A stretch of DNA of 35,287 nt. It comes from Patescibacteria group bacterium (GTDB lineage: Bacteria; Patescibacteriota; Minisyncoccia; Phycocordibacterales; UBA918). The notes beneath the pieces were generated by a model. The model was not told the origin of the DNA. It did not search any database and saw nothing but the letters and a program-made list of their open reading frames with translations. The DNA is taken from assembly GCA_018608435.1 (NCBI GenBank), contig JABAZV010000018.1, positions 1-35,287 of the forward strand, written 5' to 3'. Of this stretch, positions 27,331-35,287 are shown one piece after another. The translations under genes and the position numbers were made by a program. Positions within the stretch are counted from its first letter, which is position 1. Each line of letters opens with the position of its first letter.

Positions 27331-28518
27331 TTATTGATATGGTGATTTCCGGACTCTTATCAGAAATTTCTCCACATTACTAATTCCCTTAAAGTAAAGC
27401 GCGTCGAGATCCACGCCGGCATCAGTTTTTTTCTGCAGATGATTTTTTTTGGAGATTTGCAAGAGCGTTTTAATTAAAATCTCAGTTCCCAATGGTGTAC
27501 CCGGGATGATCTCAGAATTAGATTCATTGATTACTTGCGGGTACTTACTAGCGATCTCCTCTGTGGTTATCAGTGGCCTACCTGTTCCGAGTACTTCAAA
27601 GGGTATTCCTGGGCCATGAATGCTGATCTTGAAATCATTTTCTAGATACAGCACTGCATGGGATTCTCGGATCGCATCTGCTATCTTCCAGTGTGGAGCA
27701 TACGGTCGTAGTTCAAGTAGCCCTCGTTCAACCAATCCTAGTGAATTGATCTTGTCACGATATTTTTGGAAATGTTTCCCACCCCAGTAGGCAGTTACTT
27801 TGACGGCTGGTTCAGCTGAATCCAGTGTAGCGAGTGCGTCGATAAGCTGGTCAGTGCCTTTTGTTCTACCAGTTTTTCCATATATCAAAAGTTTGCAGGT
27901 TTTGGTATCCATTGGCAGATTAGCCGGAAAAAATACATCTGCTGGCCATGGCTTGAAACCGAGGACAGTAAGTTTTTCTGCTGATACGCCAATGTCGTGA
28001 AAGTAGTGGTGATGTTTTCCTTGTGTAGCAACTAACATAGCTCGACGATACACTTGTTCGTGTAAAGTTTTGAGTTGAGAGAGTTTGCTGAGCTTTCCAA
28101 GATCACTACCTGCGTGTTTTATGGTGTACGGAACTCCTGTGAGTGCGGAGAGATTCATTGCAGCCACACCATAAGGCTCAACATAATGAGCATATATGAA
28201 GTCTGGCTTGAATTCTTTCACAATCTCTAACCCAAGACTGAGCAGTTTTGAGCCAAAAGGTTTGCTGTATGGGATATAGAATTCTTTTTCATCAGGTTCC
28301 GTAGATACAAATCTGATGGAATTAGTTTTCCGAAAGCCAGTCAGCTTACGTTTGTCTTCTTCACTGAGTTTTATCCGATATTCATCCTCTACCTCATCTG
28401 CATTGGTTAGAACAACTACTTCGTGTCCAAGTTCGGCGAAAGTTTGAGCCAGCCAATAGTTTTGGATACTAACTCCTCCCTGTATAGGGGGGTATTTTAC
28501 TATCATTAAGATGCGCAT
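27331..28518 (-). CDS. Glycosyltransferase family 4
   Basis: MRILMIVKYPPIQGGVSIQNYWLAQTFAELGHEVVVLT; SD AGGAG 7 nt before ATG at 28518. Confidence 0.85.
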   Translation of the reverse strand: MRILMIVKYPPIQGGVSIQNYWLAQTFAELGHEVVVLTNADEVEDEYRIKLSEEDKRKLTGFRKTNSIRFVSTEPDEKEFYIPYSKPFGSKLLSLGLEIVKEFKPDFIYAHYVEPYGVAAMNLSALTGVPYTIKHAGSDLGKLSKLSQLKTLHEQVYRRAMLVATQGKHHHYFHDIGVSAEKLTVLGFKPWPADVFFPANLPMDTKTCKLLIYGKTGRTKGTDQLIDALATLDSAEPAVKVTAYWGGKHFQKYRDKINSLGLVERGLLELRPYAPHWKIADAIRESHAVLYLENDFKISIHGPGIPFEVLGTGRPLITTEEIASKYPQVINESNSEIIPGTPLGTEILIKTLLQISKKNHLQKKTDAGVDLDALYFKGISNVEKFLIRVRKSPYQ

Positions 28519-28768
28519 AGCAATCTCCTGTAAGAACAAGTTTCAAAAAAAATATCATTAAAAACACACTATGTCAATAGTTTTAGTTGCGAACAAACAA
28601 ATGACTACTACTTATAATTTTAAGTATGAGATATCACTCAGTAATAACAAATAATCTGAAAGTTGCGTGATTATGCAGGTTTTTCATCAGTGTAATCACA
28701 ATGACAGCAGTGACAGTACTTTAGGGATAAATTCTTTTAACTCCAATTCAATACTTTTCCAGTTAATT

Positions 28769-28890
28769 GTTCGAAAAGCATCCAACTGGGGGAGCAAAAT
28801 AGGATAGGGAACTAAACAAAAGTCCGAACATCCTTCACCCAGTGGATCCGACAAAAATGAGCTCTAACTACAGAGCTCATTTTGGTAGGG
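28769..28890. repeat. Left pair of degenerate tRNA-3'-end-like repeats (28769-28807; 28822-28890)
   Basis: GTTCGAAAAGCATCC...GGGGGAGCAAAATAGGATAG and GTCCGAACATCCTTCACCCAGTGGA...AAAATGAGCTCT/AGAGCTCATTTT; counterparts at 31146-31233. Confidence 0.6.
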
Positions 28891-28948
28891 AAGTAGAAAA
28901 AAATCGTGATTGTCCCCATTTCTTGTTTTGTAATCGGTTTGAAAAATT

Positions 28949-28977
28949 AACGGCCCCCATCAACGATGGTGGCCGTT
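28949..28977 (-). terminator. Terminator for minus-strand small ORF
   Basis: Minus strand AACGGCCACCATC-GTT-GATGGGGGCCGTT followed by AATTTTTC. Confidence 0.75.
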
Positions 28978-28995
28978 TTGTTGCACCGAGTGGTG

Positions 28996-29145
28996 CTAGT
29001 CATCGCGATGGCGGGGGTGTCCGCAACGTGTATGAAAGATCTCCGCGTCTGCCTGGTCCTGGTCGACGACGTCATCGTGCTCGTCTACCTGGTCAGCTCG
29101 GTCGAGAAGGAAAGGTACAGTTGGTCGCTCTTGCTGGTCATTCAT
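28996..29145 (-). CDS. 49-aa putative RiPP (graspetide-type) precursor peptide
   Basis: MNDQQERPTVPFLLDRADQVDEHDDVVDQDQADAEIFHTRCGHPRHRDD*; SD AGAAGGAG 7 nt upstream; terminator immediately downstream; co-directional with ATP-grasp gene. Not in ORF track. Confidence 0.6.
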   Translation of the reverse strand: MNDQQERPTVPFLLDRADQVDEHDDVVDQDQADAEIFHTRCGHPRHRDD

Positions 29146-29181
29146 TTAAGTTCTCCTTCTTTCTGAAGTGGAAAAACCATG

Positions 29182-29913
29182 CTACATACTATTCAAGATA
29201 TCTGTCAAGCTGGTAGGAGTTCCTGCAGCTTCGGTCTGCGGTATGGTCAATGTGGCGTCAAAGTAGCCGTTTGGCCCAATTTGCTGCGATTCGAAACCGG
29301 TCACGTTAACCACTTGACCTTCTACTGCAAGCGAGCCTTTCTGATACTGAATAAATACCGAATAAGTTTCGTGCTGTTGTTTTAGGTACGCTGCCATTGG
29401 TACTACGGTCTCCTGGCCATTATGGTACTCACTTGTTCGTGCGTGCATGTTGCCAGTCTCTACCACGACAAACCTGTTGGGGTGCTTTTGTGCGTATGCG
29501 CTCAGTGCTTGAGAGAGCGCATATTCATGGTCGCTGACTGGGTCCATAGTGTCAAACGTAGTTATGTCAAACTTTTCTTTATGTGTGCGGTTGTAGTGCT
29601 TCATCCACTTCAGCAACGCCGCGTGCTCCATGGTAAACCTGCCATCGGAATCTAAAAAGAATTGCGGCAGGGATGTGGGCGCGGTTCCAGCTTGAATGTA
29701 GTCTCGCAACATCCCTTGTTCGTTCTCATTGAGTGGCCACTCAAACGCAACTGTAATGGGCTTTTGTTTGCCCGCTACCGCCTGCATCACGGAACGCACA
29801 AGCCCTGCATTTTGTTGCGAGCCGTGCATTTCTCCTAGAACCATGAACGAATATTCAGGCACCAGCTCGGCTGCTCGCTCTATGAGGAATTGTGCTGGTT
29901 CTTGCGTGGGCAT
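29182..29913 (-). CDS. TIKI/ChaN/EreA-like superfamily protein
   Basis: FMVLGEMHGSQQNAGLVRSVMQAV...ITVAFEWPLNENEQ, VVVETGNMHAR; start at MPTQEP or alternative 29952. Confidence 0.6.
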   Translation of the reverse strand: MPTQEPAQFLIERAAELVPEYSFMVLGEMHGSQQNAGLVRSVMQAVAGKQKPITVAFEWPLNENEQGMLRDYIQAGTAPTSLPQFFLDSDGRFTMEHAALLKWMKHYNRTHKEKFDITTFDTMDPVSDHEYALSQALSAYAQKHPNRFVVVETGNMHARTSEYHNGQETVVPMAAYLKQQHETYSVFIQYQKGSLAVEGQVVNVTGFESQQIGPNGYFDATLTIPQTEAAGTPTSLTDILNSM

Positions 29914-29976
29914 TGTATTGGTTATTATACAACAAATCGATCCGGCCTCCATGGAGAACCGGATCGTAAAAACGTG

Positions 29977-30918
29977 TTATTCACACAAAAAACGTACAAA
30001 TGGCGTTGCAAGGTCTGTGCCCGTTGCGTACTGAAGCCAGAGCCACTGGCCATTTGGATTGATTTCCAGGAACACGAGATCACCACTATCTACTTCCACA
30101 AGGTCGATTGCAGCAAACTCTAGCTCGTAATGTCGCATCAGTGCTTGAAGCTTGGTTGCGATACATTCATCAAGCGTGCAGTACTCATGTCGTATCTGGT
30201 CCAAGGAAAGCTGCTTGATGTCGTCTGCATCGGACTTACGGGTTTGCCGAAATGCATACATATGCTCCCCGAACACAACCACGCGAAGCTCTGAACGCAC
30301 GGGCAACTTCTCTTGCGCGTAGCAAGGCATGTGGCTGATCGCAGCATTGAAGTCATTCTTATGGAGGGTTCTTGTCCCGAGGACCAAATGTTCAGTGCCG
30401 TCATGCAGTACTTGTGTTTGGATTGGCTTCGCTACAATGTCACCATCACAAGCATCTGCAAACGAAGATAGCTCGTCTAGGCTGTTCGTAACAATGGTTT
30501 TAGGTATACGAAGTCCTTGCTGGCGTGCTTTTACAAGCTGGCTAAGTTTTGGCCGAGCTCGAACCAGACTGCTTCTACGGTTCACCCAGCGACACGACTC
30601 GTAGGTGTTAAGGATGGACTCAACAATACCCTCCCGCTCCTGCCAGACAAACGATTCAACGCTGTCCTTTGCGTCATGGAACGGATTTCTCCGTCTGTAC
30701 CATACGGTGGTCACGTCGCACGGAAGCTGTGTGCCATGTACCGCGGCGACACCGCCCATGATGCTCCACACAAATGGATGTGCATCTTGTTCATCTAAGA
30801 AAGTGTCCACATCAAGACGGAATACAGAGACATTTCGCTGTGCCAGTGCTTCCGAGATTATTCGAACATGATGGTCGTCCGATTCAGTCACAATGAGAAT
30901 AGAGCTGTTTCTTGCCAT
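29977..30918 (-). CDS. MvdC/MvdD-like ATP-grasp peptide ligase
   Basis: N-term SSILIVTESDDHHVRIISEALAQRNVSVFRLDVDTF; WVNRRSSLVRARPKLSQLVKARQQGLRIPKTIVTN; FAAIDLVEVDSGDLVFLEINPNGQWLWLQYATGTDL; SD AGGAG, ATG at 30918. Confidence 0.85.
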   Translation of the reverse strand: MARNSSILIVTESDDHHVRIISEALAQRNVSVFRLDVDTFLDEQDAHPFVWSIMGGVAAVHGTQLPCDVTTVWYRRRNPFHDAKDSVESFVWQEREGIVESILNTYESCRWVNRRSSLVRARPKLSQLVKARQQGLRIPKTIVTNSLDELSSFADACDGDIVAKPIQTQVLHDGTEHLVLGTRTLHKNDFNAAISHMPCYAQEKLPVRSELRVVVFGEHMYAFRQTRKSDADDIKQLSLDQIRHEYCTLDECIATKLQALMRHYELEFAAIDLVEVDSGDLVFLEINPNGQWLWLQYATGTDLATPFVRFLCE

Positions 30919-31145
30919 GACATATCTCCTGCAGTTGTCAATTTCTACTGACGCAACAATACTGCACACAGCGAAAAAGTCAACGTCCTGAACCAGAAAA
31001 TGTACAGTCACAGTTTCCTATAGCGCCATGCACGATTTACACCGTCTCCCAATTTCCATCTTCCGAGCAACACTTTCTCCATTTCCGTTCATATTTCTTC
31101 TAGCGTCGGTATGGCATACGCACTGAGATCTACACTCAGGAAGCA

Positions 31146-31233
31146 GGTTCGAACATCCTCCACCCAGCGGAGCTAGCAAAATGAGTCTTATTTATAGGGC
31201 TCATTTTTAGTAGGATAGTTAACGGTTCGAACC
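31146..31233. repeat. Right pair of degenerate tRNA-3'-end-like repeats
   Basis: GGTTCGAACATCCTCCACCCAGCGGAGCTAGCAAAATGAGTC...GGGCTCATTTTTAGTAGGATAG then GGTTCGAACC; resembles 28769-28890. Confidence 0.6.
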
Positions 31234-31311
31234 TAACGCTCTACGTATCCTCGAGCTAGCACGAGGTACCCTATGATTCCTGCAGCATTGCTTAAATGCT
31301 ATACTCTGAGC

Positions 31312-31608
31312 ATGTTATATTCCGCGTTTTTAGTTTCTCATATCGCTATCGGTAGCATCGCGGTGTTGCTATTGGTAGATTTTTCGGTACGGATTTTTAG
31401 AGATGTACATACCCAAACACAGGCTAAGCGAGTGTCAGTCAGTACTATGTTTACAATCGTGTCTGGTTTGCTGTTGCTGGTTGGCGGTGCAAGTATTTCT
31501 CATGTGTGCATTATGTTGAGCGTGTACACTGCAGCAAGTTTTTTGATTGTGCATATTGCCAAGAAGAAAGGGTTCACATACATTGAGCCGCAGTCAATTT
31601 CTGCATAG
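31312..31608 (+). CDS. Small membrane protein, unknown function
   Basis: Three hydrophobic segments (MLYSAFLVSHIAIGSIAVLLLVDF...); TATACT 5 nt upstream of ATG. Confidence 0.55.
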   Translation: MLYSAFLVSHIAIGSIAVLLLVDFSVRIFRDVHTQTQAKRVSVSTMFTIVSGLLLLVGGASISHVCIMLSVYTAASFLIVHIAKKKGFTYIEPQSISA

Positions 31609-31694
31609 CGGCTAGTATTTCTAACTGACATACCGTCGGAAGGTGTCGTGAAGCAGGATTTTATTAAAAATTAGTTCGATGTTATGCTGCCAGT

Positions 31695-32480
31695 ATGAAA
31701 TCACTTAAGTTGCTGAAGGCTGAAATATGGCACCGGCGTGATAAACCATCTCATAATGAATTCACTCATCGGGTTTTTTATGTATCTCATGACCTGCGGG
31801 AGGAGAGGGAAAATGTTCCACGCTTTTTTTCTTTTGACAGAAGCAACGTGATGAGTATAAAACAAAAAAATCACGGCGTTCGTGATGGTAGCGATTTGCT
31901 AAGTTGGGTAAAAAAATCATTTATAGGAGTAGGTGTTGTTCCGTTAGAAAATGACTCCATTGAATTTATCGCTCATCCCAGTGTATTTGGATACACGTTT
32001 AATCCTATTTCTTTCTATAATCTCTTAGGTACAAAAGGTGAACTTAAGGCCGTGCTCTGTGAAGTTCATAATACATTTAATGACGACCATAGTTATGTTC
32101 TTGCTCATAAAGATTTACGTCCAATTATCAAGAGCGATGTTTTTACAGCTGAAAAGGCTTTGTATGTTTCACCGTTCAATACTATGAATGGTTCCTATAC
32201 GTTTTCGTTTGAAAAAACAGCAGAAGGCTTTTGCGCAGACATAGTGTATTGGAAAGATGGGGAGTGGGTTATCAAAACTGCCGTTGCTGGTAAATACAGT
32301 CCATGTACGTCATTGTCTATTATTGTTACGTACGTAACATACCCCCTGATGACATTGATGGTTGTTTTCCGGATACACTGGCAGGCAGTGAGGTTGTATT
32401 TTAAGAAAGTGCCACACACATTGAAAGAAAAACCACTTGATGAGCGTAAGGGTGTTACAAGAGGATTTATTCAGAGTTAG
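31695..32480 (+). CDS. DUF1365 family protein
   Basis: KLLKAEIWHRRDKPSHNEFTHRVFYVSHDL, HPSVFGYTFNPISFYNL, VHNTFNDDHSYVL. Confidence 0.9.
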   Translation: MKSLKLLKAEIWHRRDKPSHNEFTHRVFYVSHDLREERENVPRFFSFDRSNVMSIKQKNHGVRDGSDLLSWVKKSFIGVGVVPLENDSIEFIAHPSVFGYTFNPISFYNLLGTKGELKAVLCEVHNTFNDDHSYVLAHKDLRPIIKSDVFTAEKALYVSPFNTMNGSYTFSFEKTAEGFCADIVYWKDGEWVIKTAVAGKYSPCTSLSIIVTYVTYPLMTLMVVFRIHWQAVRLYFKKVPHTLKEKPLDERKGVTRGFIQS

Positions 32481-32485
32481 AAAAT

Positions 32486-33604
32486 ATGATTGAGAAAGCA
32501 TTAGAAATAGTCTTGAAGACTACAAATATAGAAGTTAATGGACCAAACCCTTGGGATCCTCAAGTAAAAGACGATAAAGTCCTGCAGGACATTGTTCGTG
32601 GTGGTTCGTTGGCTGCAGGCGAAACATTTATGGATGAACGTTGGGACGTGGCTGAGCTTGATGAGCTTGTTTGCAGATTACAGAAACATCATCTTCTTTT
32701 GGATAATGTTTTGTATGGCAGTAAATTGTTAGAAAAGCTCGGAAATAAATTGTTTAATCGTCAGCGTGGTAAAAGAGCATTCGAAGTAGGAGAAGTACAT
32801 TACGACCTAGGTAATGACTTATACAAAGTTATGCTTGATAGTCGAATGATGTACACTGCTGCTTACTGGAAAGATGCTGAAACTTTAGAAGAAGCTCAAG
32901 AAGCTAAGCTTGATCTCATTTGTCGAAAGTTGGAATTGAAGCCTGGTGAACGTGTACTCGATATTGGTTGTGGGTGGGGTGGTTTTATGAAATACGCTTC
33001 GGAAAAGTATGGAGTGTCGTGTGTGGGTATTTCTGTGTCTAAGGAACAGACGGCTTACGGTAGAAAGGTGTGTGAAAGCTTGCCGATTGAGTTTGTGCTA
33101 ACTGACTACGCAAAATATGAGTCGACAGAGAAATTTGACCATGTGGTTTCGATTGAAATGATTGAAGCTGTTGGCCACAAAAATTATGACTTCTTTATGC
33201 AAAAGATTTATTCTTGGTTAAAGCCTGAAGGACGTTTTTTGCTTCAGTCTATTGGAGCAACGCAGTCACAGACTGTGGCTGACCCTTGGATTGATCGTTA
33301 TATTTTTCCTAACGGTATCCTGCCCAACATGGGCCATATTGAAAGTGCGACTAAGAAGTTTTTCACTGCACATGACTGGCATGATATTGGAGAAGATTAT
33401 GATAAAACTTTGATGGAGTGGTGGAAAAATTTCCAGGCTGGTTATCAAAACCTGAATCATGATAAATACAACCGTCGATTTTATCGTATGTGGCAGTATT
33501 ATTTATTGATTTGTGCCGGTGGTTTTCGGGCCAAGCATCTACTTGTCTGGCAAATAGTTTTCACGAAGTCTGATGTGTCTAGTTTAGTACCCGTGATTCG
33601 GTAA
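32486..33604 (+). CDS. cfa: Cyclopropane-fatty-acyl-phospholipid synthase
   Basis: VHYDLGNDLYKVMLDSRMMYTAAYWKDAETLEEAQEAKLDLICRKLELKPGERVLDIGCGWGG. Confidence 0.93.
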   Translation: MIEKALEIVLKTTNIEVNGPNPWDPQVKDDKVLQDIVRGGSLAAGETFMDERWDVAELDELVCRLQKHHLLLDNVLYGSKLLEKLGNKLFNRQRGKRAFEVGEVHYDLGNDLYKVMLDSRMMYTAAYWKDAETLEEAQEAKLDLICRKLELKPGERVLDIGCGWGGFMKYASEKYGVSCVGISVSKEQTAYGRKVCESLPIEFVLTDYAKYESTEKFDHVVSIEMIEAVGHKNYDFFMQKIYSWLKPEGRFLLQSIGATQSQTVADPWIDRYIFPNGILPNMGHIESATKKFFTAHDWHDIGEDYDKTLMEWWKNFQAGYQNLNHDKYNRRFYRMWQYYLLICAGGFRAKHLLVWQIVFTKSDVSSLVPVIR

Positions 33605-33617
33605 TTGTATTTTATTT

Positions 33618-34898
33618 ATGCATGATAAAAAGCAAATTGCGGTGATAGGTTCTGGTATTGCTGGCCTGGCCTCGGCCTGGCTTTTGTCCAAGCAGTATCA
33701 GGTGACACTATACGAAAAAAATGATTATATCGGCGGTCATACCAATACTCGTCCGGCACAGTTTGGAGAAAAAGAAGTGCATGTGGACACTGGGTTTATG
33801 GTTTTTAATCATCAAACGTACCCTAATTTGGTAAAAATGTTTGAACACTTAGGGGTTGAAACTGTTGAGACAGATATGTCGTTTGGTGTATCGCTGAATC
33901 GGGGAAAGTTTGAGTTTTCGTCTGATAAGGTCTGTGTTCAGAAGCGTAATTGGTTACAGCCTTCGTTTTGGAAAATGTTATTTGATATTGTGCGATTTAA
34001 TCAGCAAGCGGCAACATTCGCAGAGAAGCATCAGGATGAATATTCACTGCGTGAATTGTTGCAAGAACTGAATCTGTCAAAACGTTATTCCGAGCAATAT
34101 CTATTGCCTATGGCTGGAGCAATTTGGAGTACTGGTAAAGAGAATATTTTAGATTATCCAGCAAAACAATTTATCTCTTTTTGCGAGAATCATGGTCTGT
34201 TAACTCCCAAGACACTTAATCCATTTAGGGTTAGTCAGGGAAGGCTGCAGTGGTATACTGTAAAAAATGGTGCGCAGAATTATGTAAAGAAGATACTGGC
34301 TGATATGAAGGCTGAGGTGTTGCTTGGTACAGGAGTAAGTAGTGTTGTTCGTTCAAAAGAAATGGTGATAGTTATTGATAAGAAAGGAGGAGAAAGAGAA
34401 TTTGATATGGTCGTGTGCGCTTCACATCCAGACCAGACTTTGAGAATTTTATCAGATGCCTCTGATGAAGAAAAAGATTTACTTGGTGCTTTTATGTACA
34501 CAAAAAATCATACTGTAATGCATAAAGACACCTCGTGTATGATGAAAAACACGAATAAGTGGCCAAGTTGGACGTATACTGAACAAAAAGGCAAGCGAAC
34601 AGAGTTGTCCTACTATATGAATAAGCTCCAACATGTTGACCCATCTCAACCAGTTATTGTTACGCTTAACCCAACCTCCGAAATTGATAAAAAAGATATC
34701 TTCTTCGAAACAGATTATGAGCACCCTCTTTTTTCAGTTGAAACTAAGAGAGCTCAAGATAGTATTTCTCTCACAAAGGGAAAGCAAAATACATATTTTG
34801 TGGGAGCTTGGCTTGGTCATGGTTTCCATGAAGACGGACTCAGGTCAGCTCTGGAAGTGGCAAAAGAACTAGGGATACAGCGCCCGTGGACAGAGTAA
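33618..34898 (+). CDS. FAD-dependent NAD(P)-binding amine oxidoreductase-like protein
   Basis: IAVIGSGIAGLASAWLLSKQYQVTLYEKNDYIGGHTNT dinucleotide-binding motif; C-terminal FVGAWLGHGFHEDGLRSALEVAKEL. Confidence 0.88.
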   Translation: MHDKKQIAVIGSGIAGLASAWLLSKQYQVTLYEKNDYIGGHTNTRPAQFGEKEVHVDTGFMVFNHQTYPNLVKMFEHLGVETVETDMSFGVSLNRGKFEFSSDKVCVQKRNWLQPSFWKMLFDIVRFNQQAATFAEKHQDEYSLRELLQELNLSKRYSEQYLLPMAGAIWSTGKENILDYPAKQFISFCENHGLLTPKTLNPFRVSQGRLQWYTVKNGAQNYVKKILADMKAEVLLGTGVSSVVRSKEMVIVIDKKGGEREFDMVVCASHPDQTLRILSDASDEEKDLLGAFMYTKNHTVMHKDTSCMMKNTNKWPSWTYTEQKGKRTELSYYMNKLQHVDPSQPVIVTLNPTSEIDKKDIFFETDYEHPLFSVETKRAQDSISLTKGKQNTYFVGAWLGHGFHEDGLRSALEVAKELGIQRPWTE

Positions 34899-34963
34899 GT
34901 TATTATTAGTCACATTCACTTATAAAAAAACACTCATACATCTGGAAGGTACTAATTTTCGAT

Positions 34964-35287
34964 ATGTTTATTATTGAGTTTGGGCCGGTCGGGGTATTCC
35001 TGGTGACGTAACACGTAACGGACTTTTTTACAGCTGCTTTGGCGCTTTGTGTCTCTACGATGGTTACTCTGATTTTGTCAAAAATTGTAAATAAACGTGT
35101 TCCTTGGTTTGCTATTTTCTCTGGTTCAGTCACTATGCTGACAGCACTTATTACTTATATATACAGCACCATGGGTGCTTATTCTTAAGGATTCGATTTA
35201 CTACTTCTTGTTCGCAATTTTCCTTGGTTTTAGTGTATGGAAGGAAAAAGGTCTTTTCAGAACTTTCTTCGGCCATATCTTTGCAAT
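34964..35287 (+). pseudogene. YciB/septation protein A-like gene with in-frame stop and frameshift, truncated by window edge
   Basis: MFIIEFGPVGVFLVT[TAA 35009-35011]HVTDFFTAALALCVSTMVTLILSKIVNKRVPWFAIFSGSVTMLTALITYIYS, then in another frame from 35181 ILKDSIYYFLFAIFLGFSVWKEKGLFRTFFGHIFA. Confidence 0.7.

Noticed and set aside
28842-29216. 124-aa + strand ORF
   Set aside because: Low-plausibility composition; opposite strand has the 49-aa ORF with SD and terminator, which explains the region better.
30138-30871. Several ORFs (both strands) overlapping the ATP-grasp gene in other frames
   Set aside because: Lie wholly within the coding region of a confidently recognised ATP-grasp protein.
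31100-31180. Complete tRNA gene ending at the right-hand repeat
   Set aside because: Only T-arm/3'-end-like sequence is visible; no pairing acceptor, D or anticodon arms upstream.

Overview
The window looks like a Candidate Phyla Radiation (Patescibacteria/Parcubacteria-like) chromosome segment. This placement is inferred from gene content, SD-poor gene starts and tRNA features; no search was run. Left to right it contains: (1) the end of an acidic surface-type protein; (2) a storage-polysaccharide cluster (GT, GH57, Lys-rich DUF5752-like protein, GH15); (3) a TrpR/YerC-like regulator bracketed by one palindrome, then truB; (4) a complete V/A-type ATPase operon (G/H-I-K-E-C-F-A-B-D) whose K subunit carries the Na+-type ligand set; (5) a compact flavin redox module (ApbE, FMN-binding protein, NqrB/RnfD-FNR fusion); (6) ung, DUF2061, mutM and HNH genes; (7) a tRNA-Asn(GTT) interrupted by a group I intron; (8) an accessory stretch (about 25.3-31.2 kb) enriched in genes with strong Shine-Dalgarno sites; (9) a DUF1365-cfa-FAD oxidoreductase cluster and a broken YciB-like gene at the right edge. 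The most interesting item is in the accessory stretch: a minus-strand cassette of an MvdC/MvdD-like ATP-grasp ligase, a TIKI/ChaN-like protein and an unlisted 49-aa peptide gene with its own SD and terminator. It is flanked on both sides by degenerate tRNA-3'-end-like repeats and is a candidate graspetide-type RiPP system.
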